64,000 bases of DNA from JAYPEY01 sp964519245 (GCA_964519245.1 CAZFLK010000003.1:29970-93969); one strand, 5' to 3'. Shown: positions 34,240 to 43,923, counted from the first letter of the stretch. Made by a program: numbers and translations. The notes: generated by a model from the letters alone, not told the origin.

Positions 34240-35658
34240 ATGAAGACGCAGACCATTCTGACAAAGACTTTCATTCTCATGGCTGGCATTTGCTTCGGCG
34301 CCAGTTTGATCCCGGTGAATGCCGCCGCCGCTGATCAGCGCCCGCCCAACATCGTCTTCATGTTCGCCGACGACCTCGGCTGGGGCGACCTCGGCTGCTA
34401 CGGGCATCCCTATGCCGAGACGCCGGCCATCGACAAGCTCGCCAGCGAAGGGACGCGCTTCACGCAGTTTTACGTCACCGGCGTCACCTGCTGTCCCAGC
34501 CGCACCGGCTTCATGACCGGAATCCATCCCGCGCGTTTCCAGAAATACCCGGCGGATCACGGCTTCGGCGATCGCGTCACCATCACCGACCTGCTCAAAA
34601 AGCGCGGCTATCGCACGGGCCATTTCGGCAAGTGGCACATCGGCCCGGACGCCCGATCCGGCCTCTACGGCCTCGATGAGTATGCCGGAGGCGCCAACAC
34701 CAAGGGGACGCCGCGCGGTCGCGACGCGGGCCTGTTCGACAACGCGATCAAGTTCATCAAGGCCAACGCCGACAAGCCCTTCTACGTGAACGTCTGGGGC
34801 CACGCCACGCACTATCCCGTCAACGTCCACCCCGAACTGGAAGCGCGGTTCAACGACGTCACCGTCAACCGCAGGGACTTCTCCGCGCCGATGCAGGAGA
34901 AGTTCGACGAATGCGTGAAGATCGGCGGCGATCTGAACAAGGCCATGCGCCAATACCTCGGCGATGTCTGGGCCATCGACAAGAACGTCAAACGCCTGCT
35001 CGCGACCCTCGACGAACTCGGCCTGCGCGAGAACACCATCGTTGTCTTCTCCAGCGACCACGGCCCCGCGCCCGTGCTGCTGGGCGCGAAGAAGGAATCC
35101 AAGGAATTCTCCCACAACATGCTCGGCTACGCCGGCGAACTGCGCGGAGGGAAGCACAATCAATTGGAAGGCGGCGTCCGCGCGCCCTTCATCATCCGCT
35201 GGCCCGGTCGCATCAAGGCCGGGCACATCGACACCCGCAGCGTCACCTCCGGCATGGATTGGATGCCCACCCTCTGCCGCCTTGCGGGCATCGACGATCT
35301 CCCCGAACTCATCGACGGCGAGGATGTCTCAGACATCTGGCTCGGCAAGGCGCGGGATCGAAGGACGCCACTTTTCTGGCGGACCAGTTCGCCCGGAGCC
35401 GCACCGGCCATTCGCGAAGGCAAATGGAAATACCACCACAACCCCAAACGCGGCGGCGGCCCCGCGCTTTACGATCTGTCAACAGATCCGGCCGAGAACA
35501 GGAATCTGGTTGAAAGGAATCCGGAAGTTGCCGCGCGATTAAGGAAGACCCTGAACGCCTGGGTCAGCGAACTGCCGAAAACCTACGAGAAATCGGATCA
35601 GAAGAAGAAGCGGGAGCGGAAGAATCGCGGGAACCGGAAGGGGAAGGCGGGGAAGTAG
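34240..35658 (+). CDS. Exported sulfatase (472 aa) with basic C-terminal tail
   Basis: This type I sulfatase has a signal peptide (LTKTFILMAGICFGASLIPV), the metal motif IVFMFADDLGWGDLGCYGHP, formylglycine site TCCPSRTGFMTG (Cys84), GHFGKWHIGPDARSG and VVFSSDHGPAPVLLG. After the C-terminal subdomain (ALYDLSTDPAENRNLVERNP) it ends in a Lys/Arg-rich tail (QKKKRERKNRGNRKGKAGK). The tail could hold the protein on acidic polysaccharide or the cell surface. It is close to arylsulfatase A-like S1 members; the substrate is not predictable. The hairpin region 3' of it may act as a terminator. Confidence 0.9.
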   Translation: MKTQTILTKTFILMAGICFGASLIPVNAAAADQRPPNIVFMFADDLGWGDLGCYGHPYAETPAIDKLASEGTRFTQFYVTGVTCCPSRTGFMTGIHPARFQKYPADHGFGDRVTITDLLKKRGYRTGHFGKWHIGPDARSGLYGLDEYAGGANTKGTPRGRDAGLFDNAIKFIKANADKPFYVNVWGHATHYPVNVHPELEARFNDVTVNRRDFSAPMQEKFDECVKIGGDLNKAMRQYLGDVWAIDKNVKRLLATLDELGLRENTIVVFSSDHGPAPVLLGAKKESKEFSHNMLGYAGELRGGKHNQLEGGVRAPFIIRWPGRIKAGHIDTRSVTSGMDWMPTLCRLAGIDDLPELIDGEDVSDIWLGKARDRRTPLFWRTSSPGAAPAIREGKWKYHHNPKRGGGPALYDLSTDPAENRNLVERNPEVAARLRKTLNAWVSELPKTYEKSDQKKKRERKNRGNRKGKAGK

Positions 35659-35753
35659 ATCGTAGGTGAAGGTGAAAGCCAGCGCCGCGCTATCCGACGC
35701 CAAAGGTAAGCCCCTGCGAACCCACCCCGACTTGTCGCGCCGAAGTTGGATGT

Positions 35754-35843
35754 AGGCGGATTCGCCCCTCAACGCAAAGCGTTCGTAGCGAATATCCCCT
35801 CCGTCGGAGGGGATCAGCGCGTTGGATTCCCGGACGCCAACGC
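35754..35843. repeat. Cluster of three intergenic hairpins
   Basis: Three stems occur in a row: (a) ATTCGC (35760-35765) pairs with GCGAAT (35788-35793) around the inner hairpin AACGC-AAA-GCGTT (35771-35783); (b) ATCCCCTCC-GTC-GGAGGGGAT (35794-35814), a perfect 9-bp stem; (c) GCGTTGG (35819-35825) with CCAACGC (35837-35843). There is no T-tract, so simple termination is not certain. They lie between a sulfatase stop and the promoter of the PVC dehydrogenase. Confidence 0.65.
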
Positions 35844-35860
35844 CCGACACTCACCCAGAC

Positions 35861-35890
35861 TTGGCCCCGTCGCCGCCCCCTTGCTACGCT
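35861..35890 (+). promoter_or_regulatory. Candidate promoter of the PVC dehydrogenase gene
   Basis: TTGGCC (35861-35866), 18 bp, TACGCT (35885-35890). The ATG follows only 7 nt later, so transcription would begin at or next to the start codon. Confidence 0.4.
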
Positions 35891-35897
35891 CCCCGCC

Positions 35898-38558
35898 ATG
35901 CGCATTCTCGTTTCGTTGTCTCTGCTCCTCTCCGCAGCCATCGCCTCAGCCGCCAATCCCGATGCGGAAACGCGCCCCCTCCAACCCGGCATCACACTCT
36001 CCCTCGTCGCTGAGAATCCCGATGTCGCCACACCCACCGGCGTCGATGTCGACGCACAAGGCCGCGTCTGGACGGTTTCCTGCCACACGCACTTCCGACC
36101 GGAGGATTACCAAGGCCCGCCCAAGGACGAGGTGGTCGTGTTTGAGGACAAGGACGGCGATGGGAACTATGAGGCCCGAACCGTCTTCTACGCCGCGACC
36201 GAGGCCACCATGGATCTGGAACTGGGGCCGGACGGCTGGGTCTACCTGGCGGAGCGCGACCGCGTCCTGCGCGTCAAGGATACCGATGGCGACGGCCGTG
36301 GCGATCTGGAGGAAAACATCGCCGTCCTGGAAACCACGTCGAACTACCCGCACAATGCGGTCGCCGGCCTGACCTGGGCTCCGGGCGGCGATCTGGTGTT
36401 CGGTCTCGGCGAGAACATGAACAAGCCTTGGACCCTCACGGGCACGGACGGGAAATACGTTCGAGGAACAGGTGAAGGCGGCATCTTCCGTTGTCGGCCG
36501 GACGGGACGAAGCTTCGACGCATCGCCCGCGGATTCTGGAATCCTTTCGCGGTGTGCGTCCGCAACGACGGCGAGATCTTTGCGGCGGACAATGATCCGG
36601 GCGCCCGCCCGCCCTGTCGTTTGCTGCACGTGGTCGAAGGCGGGGACTATGGCTTTCAGCGGCTCTACGGCAACGCCGCGCACCATCCCTTCGTCTGCTG
36701 GAACGGCGAACGACGCGGGACCCTGCCCATGCTTCACGCCAGCGGCGAAGCGCCCTGCGGACTGCTGCCCCTCGACGGCGGGTTGCTCGGCCTTACCTGG
36801 AGCGAACACCGGCTGGATTACTATCCGTTGACCCCGGAAGGCGCCAGTTATCGGACGGAACGCATTCCTCTTGTCCAGGGCGGACGCTACTTCCGTCCGG
36901 TCTGCATCGCCCGGTCCGACGCCGAATCGAACGCGGATCGCGAAGTCTTCTATTTCACGGACTGGGTCAAGGTGCACTACAAGATCCACGGCTTCGGCAG
37001 GGTCTGGAAATTGACCATCGATCGCAACGCGGCGAGATGGCTGGCTCCGGCGTCCCTGGCGAAGCGCGGTCCCGAGGGACTTCGGGCCGCGGCCCTCCGC
37101 GCCGGTCGCATCAAGGCCGACCTGCCGGCGCTGTATCGCGACGCCAATGCCGACGATCCCTTTCTCGCCCAAGCGGCGTTGCGGGAACTGTCCCGTATCG
37201 CGCCCAAATTCACCCCCGCGCAGGTCGGCAAACTGCCAGCAGCGCAACGTCCGGCGGCGCTGCTGGCGTTGAAGCTCGCCACCGACGACACCCATTCGGA
37301 CCGGATGGGCGCGGAACGAACAAACCTGCGCAACACCTGGATCCAACGCTTCGCAAAGGACGCAGATCCTGCCGTGCAGTTCGAGACGTTGCGCTGGATC
37401 GCGGATACGCAGGCCAAGGAATTCCTGCCGCACGTGGAATCCGTCCTGAATCGACGCGGCGTGGATTTCACCTTGTTCGAAGCCGCCGTCGCCGCGTGGA
37501 ACACCTTGAACGACAAACCGCGCGCCGGGACGCAGAATCGCGAACTGCTGCTGGCCAAGGTCCTGGACAAGGGGGCCGCGCCCGAGATTCGCGCCCACGC
37601 GCTCCGGCTGTTGCCCGAGGCGCCGGTGAAGGAGCCGAAGGAGGGTGAGGCCGCGGCAAGTCGCTACCCCCGGGGCCTGAACGCGCGCGTTCTGGAAGAC
37701 CTGATCCGACTCGGCGATGAAGGCCTGTCCATCGCCGCCACGCGAACACTGGCCCAGAATCCGGAAGTCGGCTCGCCAGCCCTCGCCCGCGTGGCCGCCG
37801 ATGCCAACGCGTCCGTCCGCCTGCGCGCGGAAGCCGCTGCCGGTCTCGCATCCGTCGCCGACGAACACGCGGCGCGCTTGGTCGGTTTGGCGGAAGATTC
37901 AGCGCCGTCCGTGCGTCGGGAGGCCCTCCGGGCATTGCGATCCGTGGAGTTGAACGACAGGCAGGTCGAACGCCTTAAGGCGCTCGCGAAAACCGACCCT
38001 GCGGACCGCGAACTCATGGACGCGATCCTCCGACCATCCTCCCTGGTCGAAGGCCGCCCGCCTCTCGATGACATCAAGGCTTGGTCCAAGAGACTCGATT
38101 CGCTCCCCGGCGATCCGGACATCGAAGCGGGCCGCCGCATCTTTCATCACCCACGCGTGGCGCTTTGTTCGACCTGCCATCGGCATTCGGACCGCGGCCG
38201 ATTCCTCGGCCCGGACCTGACCGGGATCGGTTCGCAGGGAAGTCGCGGGCAACTCCTCGAATCGCTGCTCAAGCCGAGTCGTTCCGTGGCGCCGGAATAC
38301 CAGGCGCGCCTGTTGACGCTGAAGGACGGCTCCACCTTTCACGGGATCCACCTGCGCACCGGCGGCGGCGGCGACAGCGAAACCCTGATGAACGGATCGG
38401 GACTCGAAGTGCGTATCAAGCGCGACGACATTGTCACCGACGCACAATCCACGCTTTCCCTGATGCCCGAAGGGTTGGTCTATTCACTCACGGATCATGA
38501 GCTCCGGGATCTGCTGGCATTTCTGGAAGCGTCCAAGGGCGGCTTGAGTCGCGATTGA
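35898..38558 (+). CDS. PVC-type membrane-bound dehydrogenase with HEAT repeats and haem-binding tail
   Basis: This 886-aa exported protein has a signal peptide (MRILVSLSLLLSAAIASAAN). The N-terminal beta-propeller dehydrogenase domain (GITLSLVAENPDVATPTGVD, RVWTVSCHTHFRPEDYQGPP, EATMDLELGPDGWVYLAERD) contains two DxDGDG calcium-like loops. A long Ala-rich HEAT region (about 400-730) follows, then a c-type haem domain (RVALCSTCHRHSDRGRFLGP, DLTGIGSQGSRGQLLESLL, SLMPEGLVYSLTDHELRDLL). These are the Pirellula/Verrucomicrobium-type dehydrogenase and haem-binding modules, characteristic of the PVC group. The electron donor is unknown; sugars or alcohols are likely. Confidence 0.92.
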   Translation: MRILVSLSLLLSAAIASAANPDAETRPLQPGITLSLVAENPDVATPTGVDVDAQGRVWTVSCHTHFRPEDYQGPPKDEVVVFEDKDGDGNYEARTVFYAATEATMDLELGPDGWVYLAERDRVLRVKDTDGDGRGDLEENIAVLETTSNYPHNAVAGLTWAPGGDLVFGLGENMNKPWTLTGTDGKYVRGTGEGGIFRCRPDGTKLRRIARGFWNPFAVCVRNDGEIFAADNDPGARPPCRLLHVVEGGDYGFQRLYGNAAHHPFVCWNGERRGTLPMLHASGEAPCGLLPLDGGLLGLTWSEHRLDYYPLTPEGASYRTERIPLVQGGRYFRPVCIARSDAESNADREVFYFTDWVKVHYKIHGFGRVWKLTIDRNAARWLAPASLAKRGPEGLRAAALRAGRIKADLPALYRDANADDPFLAQAALRELSRIAPKFTPAQVGKLPAAQRPAALLALKLATDDTHSDRMGAERTNLRNTWIQRFAKDADPAVQFETLRWIADTQAKEFLPHVESVLNRRGVDFTLFEAAVAAWNTLNDKPRAGTQNRELLLAKVLDKGAAPEIRAHALRLLPEAPVKEPKEGEAAASRYPRGLNARVLEDLIRLGDEGLSIAATRTLAQNPEVGSPALARVAADANASVRLRAEAAAGLASVADEHAARLVGLAEDSAPSVRREALRALRSVELNDRQVERLKALAKTDPADRELMDAILRPSSLVEGRPPLDDIKAWSKRLDSLPGDPDIEAGRRIFHHPRVALCSTCHRHSDRGRFLGPDLTGIGSQGSRGQLLESLLKPSRSVAPEYQARLLTLKDGSTFHGIHLRTGGGGDSETLMNGSGLEVRIKRDDIVTDAQSTLSLMPEGLVYSLTDHELRDLLAFLEASKGGLSRD

Positions 38559-38644
38559 AGAACGGGGGCGCCGGAGAACGTTCCTTGTTTACTCAATGAA
38601 GTATGCAGGCGGGAACTGCCGGACAGCCCTTGAGGTAGTTAGGA

Positions 38645-39165
38645 TCAGCGGAGGGTCTTGGCCTGACCGTCAAAGATTCGAAGCGTCCAGTCGGTGAATT
38701 TATAGGGGCTTTCCCGGCACCAGATACTTGTGTATGGAACATTTGGAAACTCGGGGTGCGGTTCATTTACAGTTTTCCCGATGGAGTCGAGGTCGCCCGA
38801 CCATGAGCCTGCCATCTGACCATTGATCATTACGACCACCTTGGAATCAACGCCGCCTGTCGGCTCGACCCGCGCTACGACCCGGCCATTGAGCATGCTC
38901 GCCAAAGATGGGATATTGCCGATCGTCACGTGTTCCAGAACCAACTTGGTTCGATCCTGGCCTATGGCCAAGGGAACGATCAGATCAGAGCGAAGTGGCA
39001 GGTCGATGTGAAAACCGGTGTTCACCGCCGTGCGGGTAAAAGCGACTTCAATTTCATAACTGCGGGCGGCCATTGCGACCGGGGCGGCGATCTTGCCGGA
39101 CTTGCCGTCTGCCCGGAAGGAGAGGGCCCCTTCAGCCTTGATCCAGAGATTACTCCCCCGGCGAA
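38645..39165 (-). pseudogene. C-terminal part of a frameshifted Ser/Thr kinase gene
   Basis: This third reading-frame segment of the broken kinase gene reads without stops from about 39165 down to 38645. It includes NLWIKAEGALSFRADGKSGK, SYEIEVAFTRTAVNTGFHID and the terminal YKFTDWTLRIFDGQAKTLR. It repeats the lectin-like domain of the preceding segment (compare EYDFHVTFTR with SYEIEVAFTR). The match to the preceding frame is restored by adding one base near 39163-39168. Taken alone, a start at the ATG at 39071-39073 would give a signal-less orphan of 142 aa, which is unlikely to be a real separate protein. Confidence 0.65.
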
Positions 39166-39870
39166 CTTGCCGACGCCGGGTATCCGGTCCTTCACCGGGG
39201 CGGTGAGGGCGAGTAGATCAAAGGTCTGAATCGGTCGGCTTGGCTCCTTGCTCGATGCGGTCCCTGTTTTTGGAGCGGCACGCGTGAATTCCCCCTTGCC
39301 GGTGACCTCGCGAACTTCAATGCGCTCGAAAACCACATGGCCGTTGTCATTGCCGACCCCGATATGTGAATCATCCCTCAGCTTCCAATTGCTGGTGAGT
39401 TGGAACTTCGTGTAATCGGTTGGCCACTCGACAGCCAGAGCTCCATCAACGATGGAGCGGACCACGTTGTTCCGGACCTGCACGACGACATCATACTTCC
39501 TTCCTGATTCGATCCCGCGTGACAGCGATGCAAGATGATCGGCAGGACTCGTTCGGCCGGCAAAATAGAAGCCCCACTTGGTGTTGTCGAATCCGCCCAT
39601 ACTCCAAACGAAAGAGCGGCCCTTCTTGGAGAATATCATCTCAACGCTTTTTTCGCCGCTTTGCCGGGTGAATGTGACATGGAAGTCGTATTCCTCGGGC
39701 GGATGGTAAGGCAGTTCGAGATTGGCTGACTTGAATGGGCGGGAGAAGAGTCGGGAATCCTTCAATTCCCACGTTCCCTTGATTGCGTCCTTGTTCACAT
39801 CCACCAATGGCATCAGATCGATCGCGCCGCTTGGCGCATCCGCGTTGGCGTGGGGCGTCTCTTCGGGGGC
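39022..39870 (-). pseudogene. Middle part of a frameshifted Ser/Thr kinase gene (extracytoplasmic domain)
   Basis: This segment lies in a frame shifted by one base from the kinase domain. The coding signal runs from about 39868 (ETPHANADAPSGAIDLMPLV) through a concanavalin-like domain (DAIKGTWELKDSRLFSRPFK, NLELPYHPPEEYDFHVTFTR, VVQVRNNVVRSIVDGALAVE, HIGVGNDNGHVVFERIEV) to about 39166, where the frame breaks again. Below that position the frame reads nonsense to its stop at 39022. In PVC bacteria this domain is fused behind the kinase's membrane helix, where it would sense something outside the cell. Both breaks are single-base and could be sequencing errors. Confidence 0.65.
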
Positions 39871-40994
39871 TGCCCTTGCTCTCTGTCCGGAATGAACTTC
39901 ATTGCCCCCAGCCCCACGATGAGCAGCGCCATGACGATCGCTCCCCATTTCCAAGCGCCTCCAGAGCTTCGTTCAGAAGCCGGTTCGTTCTCCGGATCCT
40001 CTGGAGCCGCATCGGCATCGACAAGATCATGCGAAACGGCGGGCACAGTGACCGCTTCTTCGTCGAACGCTTCCGCCTCCGCCGGAACGCTCAAGGCGGA
40101 CACGCTGCCCGAGGGATGGATCTCCAGGCCGATCCACTCGGCCACCGCCGCGGCGCTGGGCGGCCGTTGCTCCGGTTGCTTGGCCAAACAAGCCATGACC
40201 AGGGCGGCGACATCAGCGGGAATCGGGTTGTCCAGTTCCAGGTGAGCCAGCCGCTCATCCATCGGGGTGGGAGCTTCCTCGCGAACCTGATATGGGATGT
40301 CACCGGTGTAGAAGGGCGGCTTGCTGGTGAGCAGTTCGTAGAGCGTGGCTCCCAGTGAATAGATGTCATCCGCCACTTTGGGCGGTTGTCCGCGCAGTTG
40401 CTGCGGACTCATGTAGGGAGGCGTGCCGCTGGAGCCAAGGTCTTTAGACAGCCGGCTCATGGAGTCCGCCGCGGAGGCCGCCAGTCCGAAATCCGCGAGC
40501 TTCAGCGCGCCAGTGGAGTCCACCATCATATTGCCGGGTTTGAGATCGCGGTGAATGATCTTCTGCCCATGGGCGTAATCCAGCGCCGCGCACAGTTGCC
40601 GCACGAGCGGCATGAGGTATCCCCACGAAAATAATCGGTGAGGCTGCTCGGCCTTGAAGGTGTTCAGCGCCTTGCCGTCGATGAATTCCATGGAGATGAA
40701 GGGCAATTCGCCCTCGCTCTCGAAGAGGTCATGGATGCGGATGATGTTGGGGTGGGAAAGTTTGCGGCTCTTGAGTGTCTCCCGCCGCATGTCGCCCAAG
40801 GCCTCGGCGTCGTGGCTGATCTCACCCGCGAGAAACTTGAGCGCGAGCTCCTCTTCGAGGCGCTCGTCCCGGGCCAGCCAGACGACGCCCATGCCGCCCT
40901 TGCCGAGAAAGCGGGTGAGGGTGTAGCGCCCGAAGCCGACCTTCTGGCCGGGCTCCAGTGGGCCTTGAAGGCCGGCTGATTGATCCCCACTCAT
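39813..40994 (-). CDS. Ser/Thr protein kinase (PknB-like), C-terminus lost to a frameshift
   Basis: The 393-aa reading frame starts at the ATG at 40992-40994. It is a complete Hanks-type kinase: Gly loop FLGKGGMGVVWLARD, Lys in LALKFLAGE, catalytic loop IIHRDLKPGNMMV, LADFGLAAS, the SSGTPPYMSPQQLRG P+1 loop and the conserved C-lobe Arg. A linker and one membrane helix (GAIVMALLIVGLGAMKF) follow. The last ~20 residues (KRRPTPTRMRQAARSI) are out of frame. The C5 run at 39865-39869 (minus strand) lacks one C, and the next frame continues as the extracytoplasmic domain. It is divergent from the acetylxylan-esterase-like gene. Confidence 0.85.
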   Translation of the reverse strand: MSGDQSAGLQGPLEPGQKVGFGRYTLTRFLGKGGMGVVWLARDERLEEELALKFLAGEISHDAEALGDMRRETLKSRKLSHPNIIRIHDLFESEGELPFISMEFIDGKALNTFKAEQPHRLFSWGYLMPLVRQLCAALDYAHGQKIIHRDLKPGNMMVDSTGALKLADFGLAASAADSMSRLSKDLGSSGTPPYMSPQQLRGQPPKVADDIYSLGATLYELLTSKPPFYTGDIPYQVREEAPTPMDERLAHLELDNPIPADVAALVMACLAKQPEQRPPSAAAVAEWIGLEIHPSGSVSALSVPAEAEAFDEEAVTVPAVSHDLVDADAAPEDPENEPASERSSGGAWKWGAIVMALLIVGLGAMKFIPDREQGQPPKRRPTPTRMRQAARSI

Positions 40995-41256
40995 GGCATT
41001 TCTTTGGCTGGACGGGTGAGGTCTTACCAGAGGGGCAACCAGGCGGCAATCGTTTGCCCCTGCCAAAGGGTCCGACCTCGCCAACATGAAGCAGTCCCGG
41101 CGCCAATGCTTGACCGCGAATCCGCCAAACATCGTCAATAGCAGCTCGCAGCCGCTGGAACAGAACGAAGGACCGCGATCAGTCAGAACCAGGCAGACCG
41201 TTCGCATCCGAATCAACAACCTTGCGATGAACTTTGTCTGCGATAATTCTCCCGGC

Positions 41257-42522
41257 ATGAAACGACTCTTTCCGACTTTGGTTCTTTTCCTTTTCCTGCA
41301 GACCTGTCCCGCGGCGATTCAAGTTGCCGCCGATCGCAAGGATGCAATCTACGACGTGGGAGACCCGGTCACGTTTACGATCACTGTCAGCGAGGGCAAG
41401 AAGCCCGTTCAGGAGGGCGAGATCAGTTATGCGTTGAGCGAGGACGGAATGAAGACCATCCGCTCCGGAAAGCTGCAGCTGGACGGCGGGCCCGTGACCG
41501 TGACCGGAAGCCTGTCTCGCCCCGGATTTCTCAGGTGCACCGTGACGCTGACCATCAAGGGATCGAAGCCGATACGGAAGCTGGCCGCCGCCGCCATCGC
41601 CCCCGAGGAAATCGGAGTGAGCCGGGAGGCCCCGGAAGATTTCGACGAATTCTGGACGCGACAAAAGGCGGCGCTCGCGGCGATCCCGATGGAGGCCGAG
41701 TTGACGGAAGTTCCGGGGCGCGACTTGCCGGTGTTCGACGTCCAGATCAAGAGTCTTGGCGAACCCGTGTCCGGCTATTACGCCAGGCCGAAAGGAGCCA
41801 AACCCAAGTCCTGCCCAATCATCCTGTGGGTGCACGGCGCGGGCGTGCGCAGCTCCAGCCTCGGGAACGCGGTCACCGGCGCCCAGAAAGGAATGCTTTC
41901 CATGGACATCAACGCCCACGGCCTGCCCAACGGCAAGCCAGCCGAATTCTACAAGCAAGAGGCGGCGGGCCGGCTTCGAGGCTATTCCCACCACGGCCGT
42001 GAAAGCCGGGACACCGTCTACTTCAAGGGCATGTTCTTGCGGCTCGTTCGGGCCATTGATTTCCTGACCGCCCAGCCCGAATGGGATGGGCGCACGGTGG
42101 CGGTGGTCGGCCACAGCCAGGGCGGTTACCAGGCGCTCGTCGCCGGCGGACTGGATCCCCGGGTCACCTTCATCGGGACCGGCGTTCCCGCGGGCTGTGA
42201 TCACTCCGGCAACGCAGCAGGCCGCATCGCTGGCTGGCCCAAGATCGTTCCGTTGTCCGATGGCAAGCCGGACGCAAAGATCCTCCAGGCCGCGCGCTAC
42301 GTTGACGCCGTCAGCTTTGCGGCCCGATGCAAGGCCGAGGCGATCATGAGCGTCGGCTTCATCGACACCGTCTGCCCGCCGACAAGCTGCTATGCCGCTT
42401 ACAATCAACTGAAGGGCGCAAAGCAGGTGATCAATGAAATCGCCATGGGGCACGCCGCCCCCGCCCACATCAAGAAAGCCTTTCTCGACGCCGCCCTGAA
42501 ACATGCCTCACGGAAGCAGTGA
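41257..42522 (+). CDS. Exported acetylxylan-esterase-like alpha/beta hydrolase
   Basis: This 421-aa protein has a signal peptide (MKRLFPTLVLFLFLQTCPAA). An N-terminal Ig-like domain (IYDVGDPVTFTITVSEGKKP) precedes an AXE1/CE7-like hydrolase domain. The nucleophile elbow is VVGHSQGGYQ (Ser287). The oxyanion region IILWVHGAGV, the acid in GFIDTVCPPT and the His in MGHAAP complete the triad, and DFDEFWTRQKAAL marks the CE7 N-terminus. It probably deacetylates plant oligosaccharides outside the cell. A GATAAT hexamer ends 9 nt before the ATG at 41257, supporting this start. The first 57 codons of the longer open frame are unlikely to be used. Confidence 0.85.
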   Translation: MKRLFPTLVLFLFLQTCPAAIQVAADRKDAIYDVGDPVTFTITVSEGKKPVQEGEISYALSEDGMKTIRSGKLQLDGGPVTVTGSLSRPGFLRCTVTLTIKGSKPIRKLAAAAIAPEEIGVSREAPEDFDEFWTRQKAALAAIPMEAELTEVPGRDLPVFDVQIKSLGEPVSGYYARPKGAKPKSCPIILWVHGAGVRSSSLGNAVTGAQKGMLSMDINAHGLPNGKPAEFYKQEAAGRLRGYSHHGRESRDTVYFKGMFLRLVRAIDFLTAQPEWDGRTVAVVGHSQGGYQALVAGGLDPRVTFIGTGVPAGCDHSGNAAGRIAGWPKIVPLSDGKPDAKILQAARYVDAVSFAARCKAEAIMSVGFIDTVCPPTSCYAAYNQLKGAKQVINEIAMGHAAPAHIKKAFLDAALKHASRKQ

Positions 42523-42690
42523 TGCTTGAGGGGGCGATTGCAACCGGGATGAGCTGATCTGGGGGCGGGGAAGAGATCGAGGCTGGCATTCCGGGCAGAG
42601 GGCCTGGTTGATTTTGCAATCGCGCCCGGTTGAGGGCGCCATTCAGCTCCGCGCTTGATCCGCCCCGTGGTTGAATGCGAAGTTGGCGAC

Positions 42691-43878
42691 ATGAAGCGCA
42701 TTTTTCTCTCTTCGCTGGCCTTGGTCTGCTTTTTCGTCTCCAACCTCTCCGCCGCGAACAAGCAGCCGGAAGGTTTCAAGCATCTCGAAATCGGCGAACC
42801 TGCGCCGGACTTTTCCCTCAAGGGCGTGGACGGCAAGCGCTACACGCTCGACAGCTTCAAGGAACCCAAGGTCTTGATGATCCTGTTCACCGGCACACAT
42901 TGCCCCGTTTCGCACGCCATCGAGAAGCGCCTGCAGACGCTGGTGGACGACATGAAGGGAAAGGACTTCGGCATCGTTGCGATCAATCCCAACCACCCCA
43001 GCGGCCTCAGCCCCGACGAACTCGGCTACACCGCCTACACCGAAAGCTTCGAGGACTCGCGACGCTATGCGAAGGACCTCGGCTGGACCTTTCCGTTTCT
43101 CTACGACGGCGACAAGCAGACCACCGCCCGCGCTTACGGCTGCCTGGCCACGCCGCACGTGTTCATCTTCGATCGCGAACGCAAGCTGCGCTACAACGGC
43201 CGCTTCGACGATTCACGCTATGCGGCGTTGTCGACTGTGCAGCATCACGACACGCGCAACGCCATCGAGGCGCTGCTTGCGGAGAAGCCCGTTCCCGTCG
43301 CCAAGACCCGCCCCTTCGGCTGCTCCACCAAGTGGAAGGAACGCAGCGAACACGTGGCGAACGTCGCAAGGAAATGGAATGCCCTGCCCGCCACACTGGA
43401 GGAGATCGACGCCGAGGCGGTGGCGAAGCTGCGGAAGAACGGCTCGGAGAAACTGCGACTCATCAACGTTTGGGCGACCTGGTGCGGCCCCTGCGTGAAG
43501 GAATTTCCCGACCTCAGCGCCGTCGCCAACAAGTTCAGTCGACGCAAGTTCGAACTGATCACGATCTCGCTCGACGACAAAAAGGACATGGCCAAGGCGA
43601 AACGCTTTCTCGGTCAACACCGCGCCGTCATGAGCGACCGCCTGCGGAAGACAGTCGAGGCCGAAGGTCGGACCTCCAACAATTACCTCTACACCGGCGC
43701 CAGTGTCGATGAGCTCGCCGACGCCTTGGATCCTGAGTGGAAAGGAGCCTTGCCCTTTTCCGTGCTCATCGATCAGCAGGGCAGGGTTCTCTACCGCGTC
43801 GAGGGGATGATCGATCGGGACAAGGTTGTGGACGAGGTTCTGAACGCCATCTCACCCTATTACACCCCGGACAAGTAA
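42691..43878 (+). CDS. Exported protein with two thioredoxin-fold domains
   Basis: This 395-aa protein has a signal peptide (IFLSSLALVCFFVSNLSAAN). Domain 1 (about 30-190) is AhpC/TSA-like (IGEPAPDFSLKGVDGKRYTL) with a single Cys in the active region, FTGTHCPVSHAIEK, as in the redoxin domains of PVC proteins. Domain 2 (about 225-395) is TlpA-like with a complete CxxC (NVWATWCGPCVKEFPDLSAV) and the cis-Pro segment LPFSVLIDQQG. The pairing suggests a periplasmic thiol-disulfide relay or a peroxidase coupled to its own reductant. It is 168 bp downstream of the esterase gene and probably separate. Confidence 0.85.
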   Translation: MKRIFLSSLALVCFFVSNLSAANKQPEGFKHLEIGEPAPDFSLKGVDGKRYTLDSFKEPKVLMILFTGTHCPVSHAIEKRLQTLVDDMKGKDFGIVAINPNHPSGLSPDELGYTAYTESFEDSRRYAKDLGWTFPFLYDGDKQTTARAYGCLATPHVFIFDRERKLRYNGRFDDSRYAALSTVQHHDTRNAIEALLAEKPVPVAKTRPFGCSTKWKERSEHVANVARKWNALPATLEEIDAEAVAKLRKNGSEKLRLINVWATWCGPCVKEFPDLSAVANKFSRRKFELITISLDDKKDMAKAKRFLGQHRAVMSDRLRKTVEAEGRTSNNYLYTGASVDELADALDPEWKGALPFSVLIDQQGRVLYRVEGMIDRDKVVDEVLNAISPYYTPDK

Positions 43879-43923
43879 ACGGGCGATGGGGGCGACGCCT
43901 TCAGCTTGGATTCCTTGGGTGTT

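Noticed and set aside
35946..37868. 640-codon minus-strand open frame opposite the PVC dehydrogenase
   Set aside because: The plus strand encodes signal peptide, propeller, HEAT and haem domains in one frame; the opposite frame is a shadow.
40386..40979. Short plus-strand open frames within the kinase gene
   Set aside because: Antisense to a kinase domain with all catalytic motifs in place.
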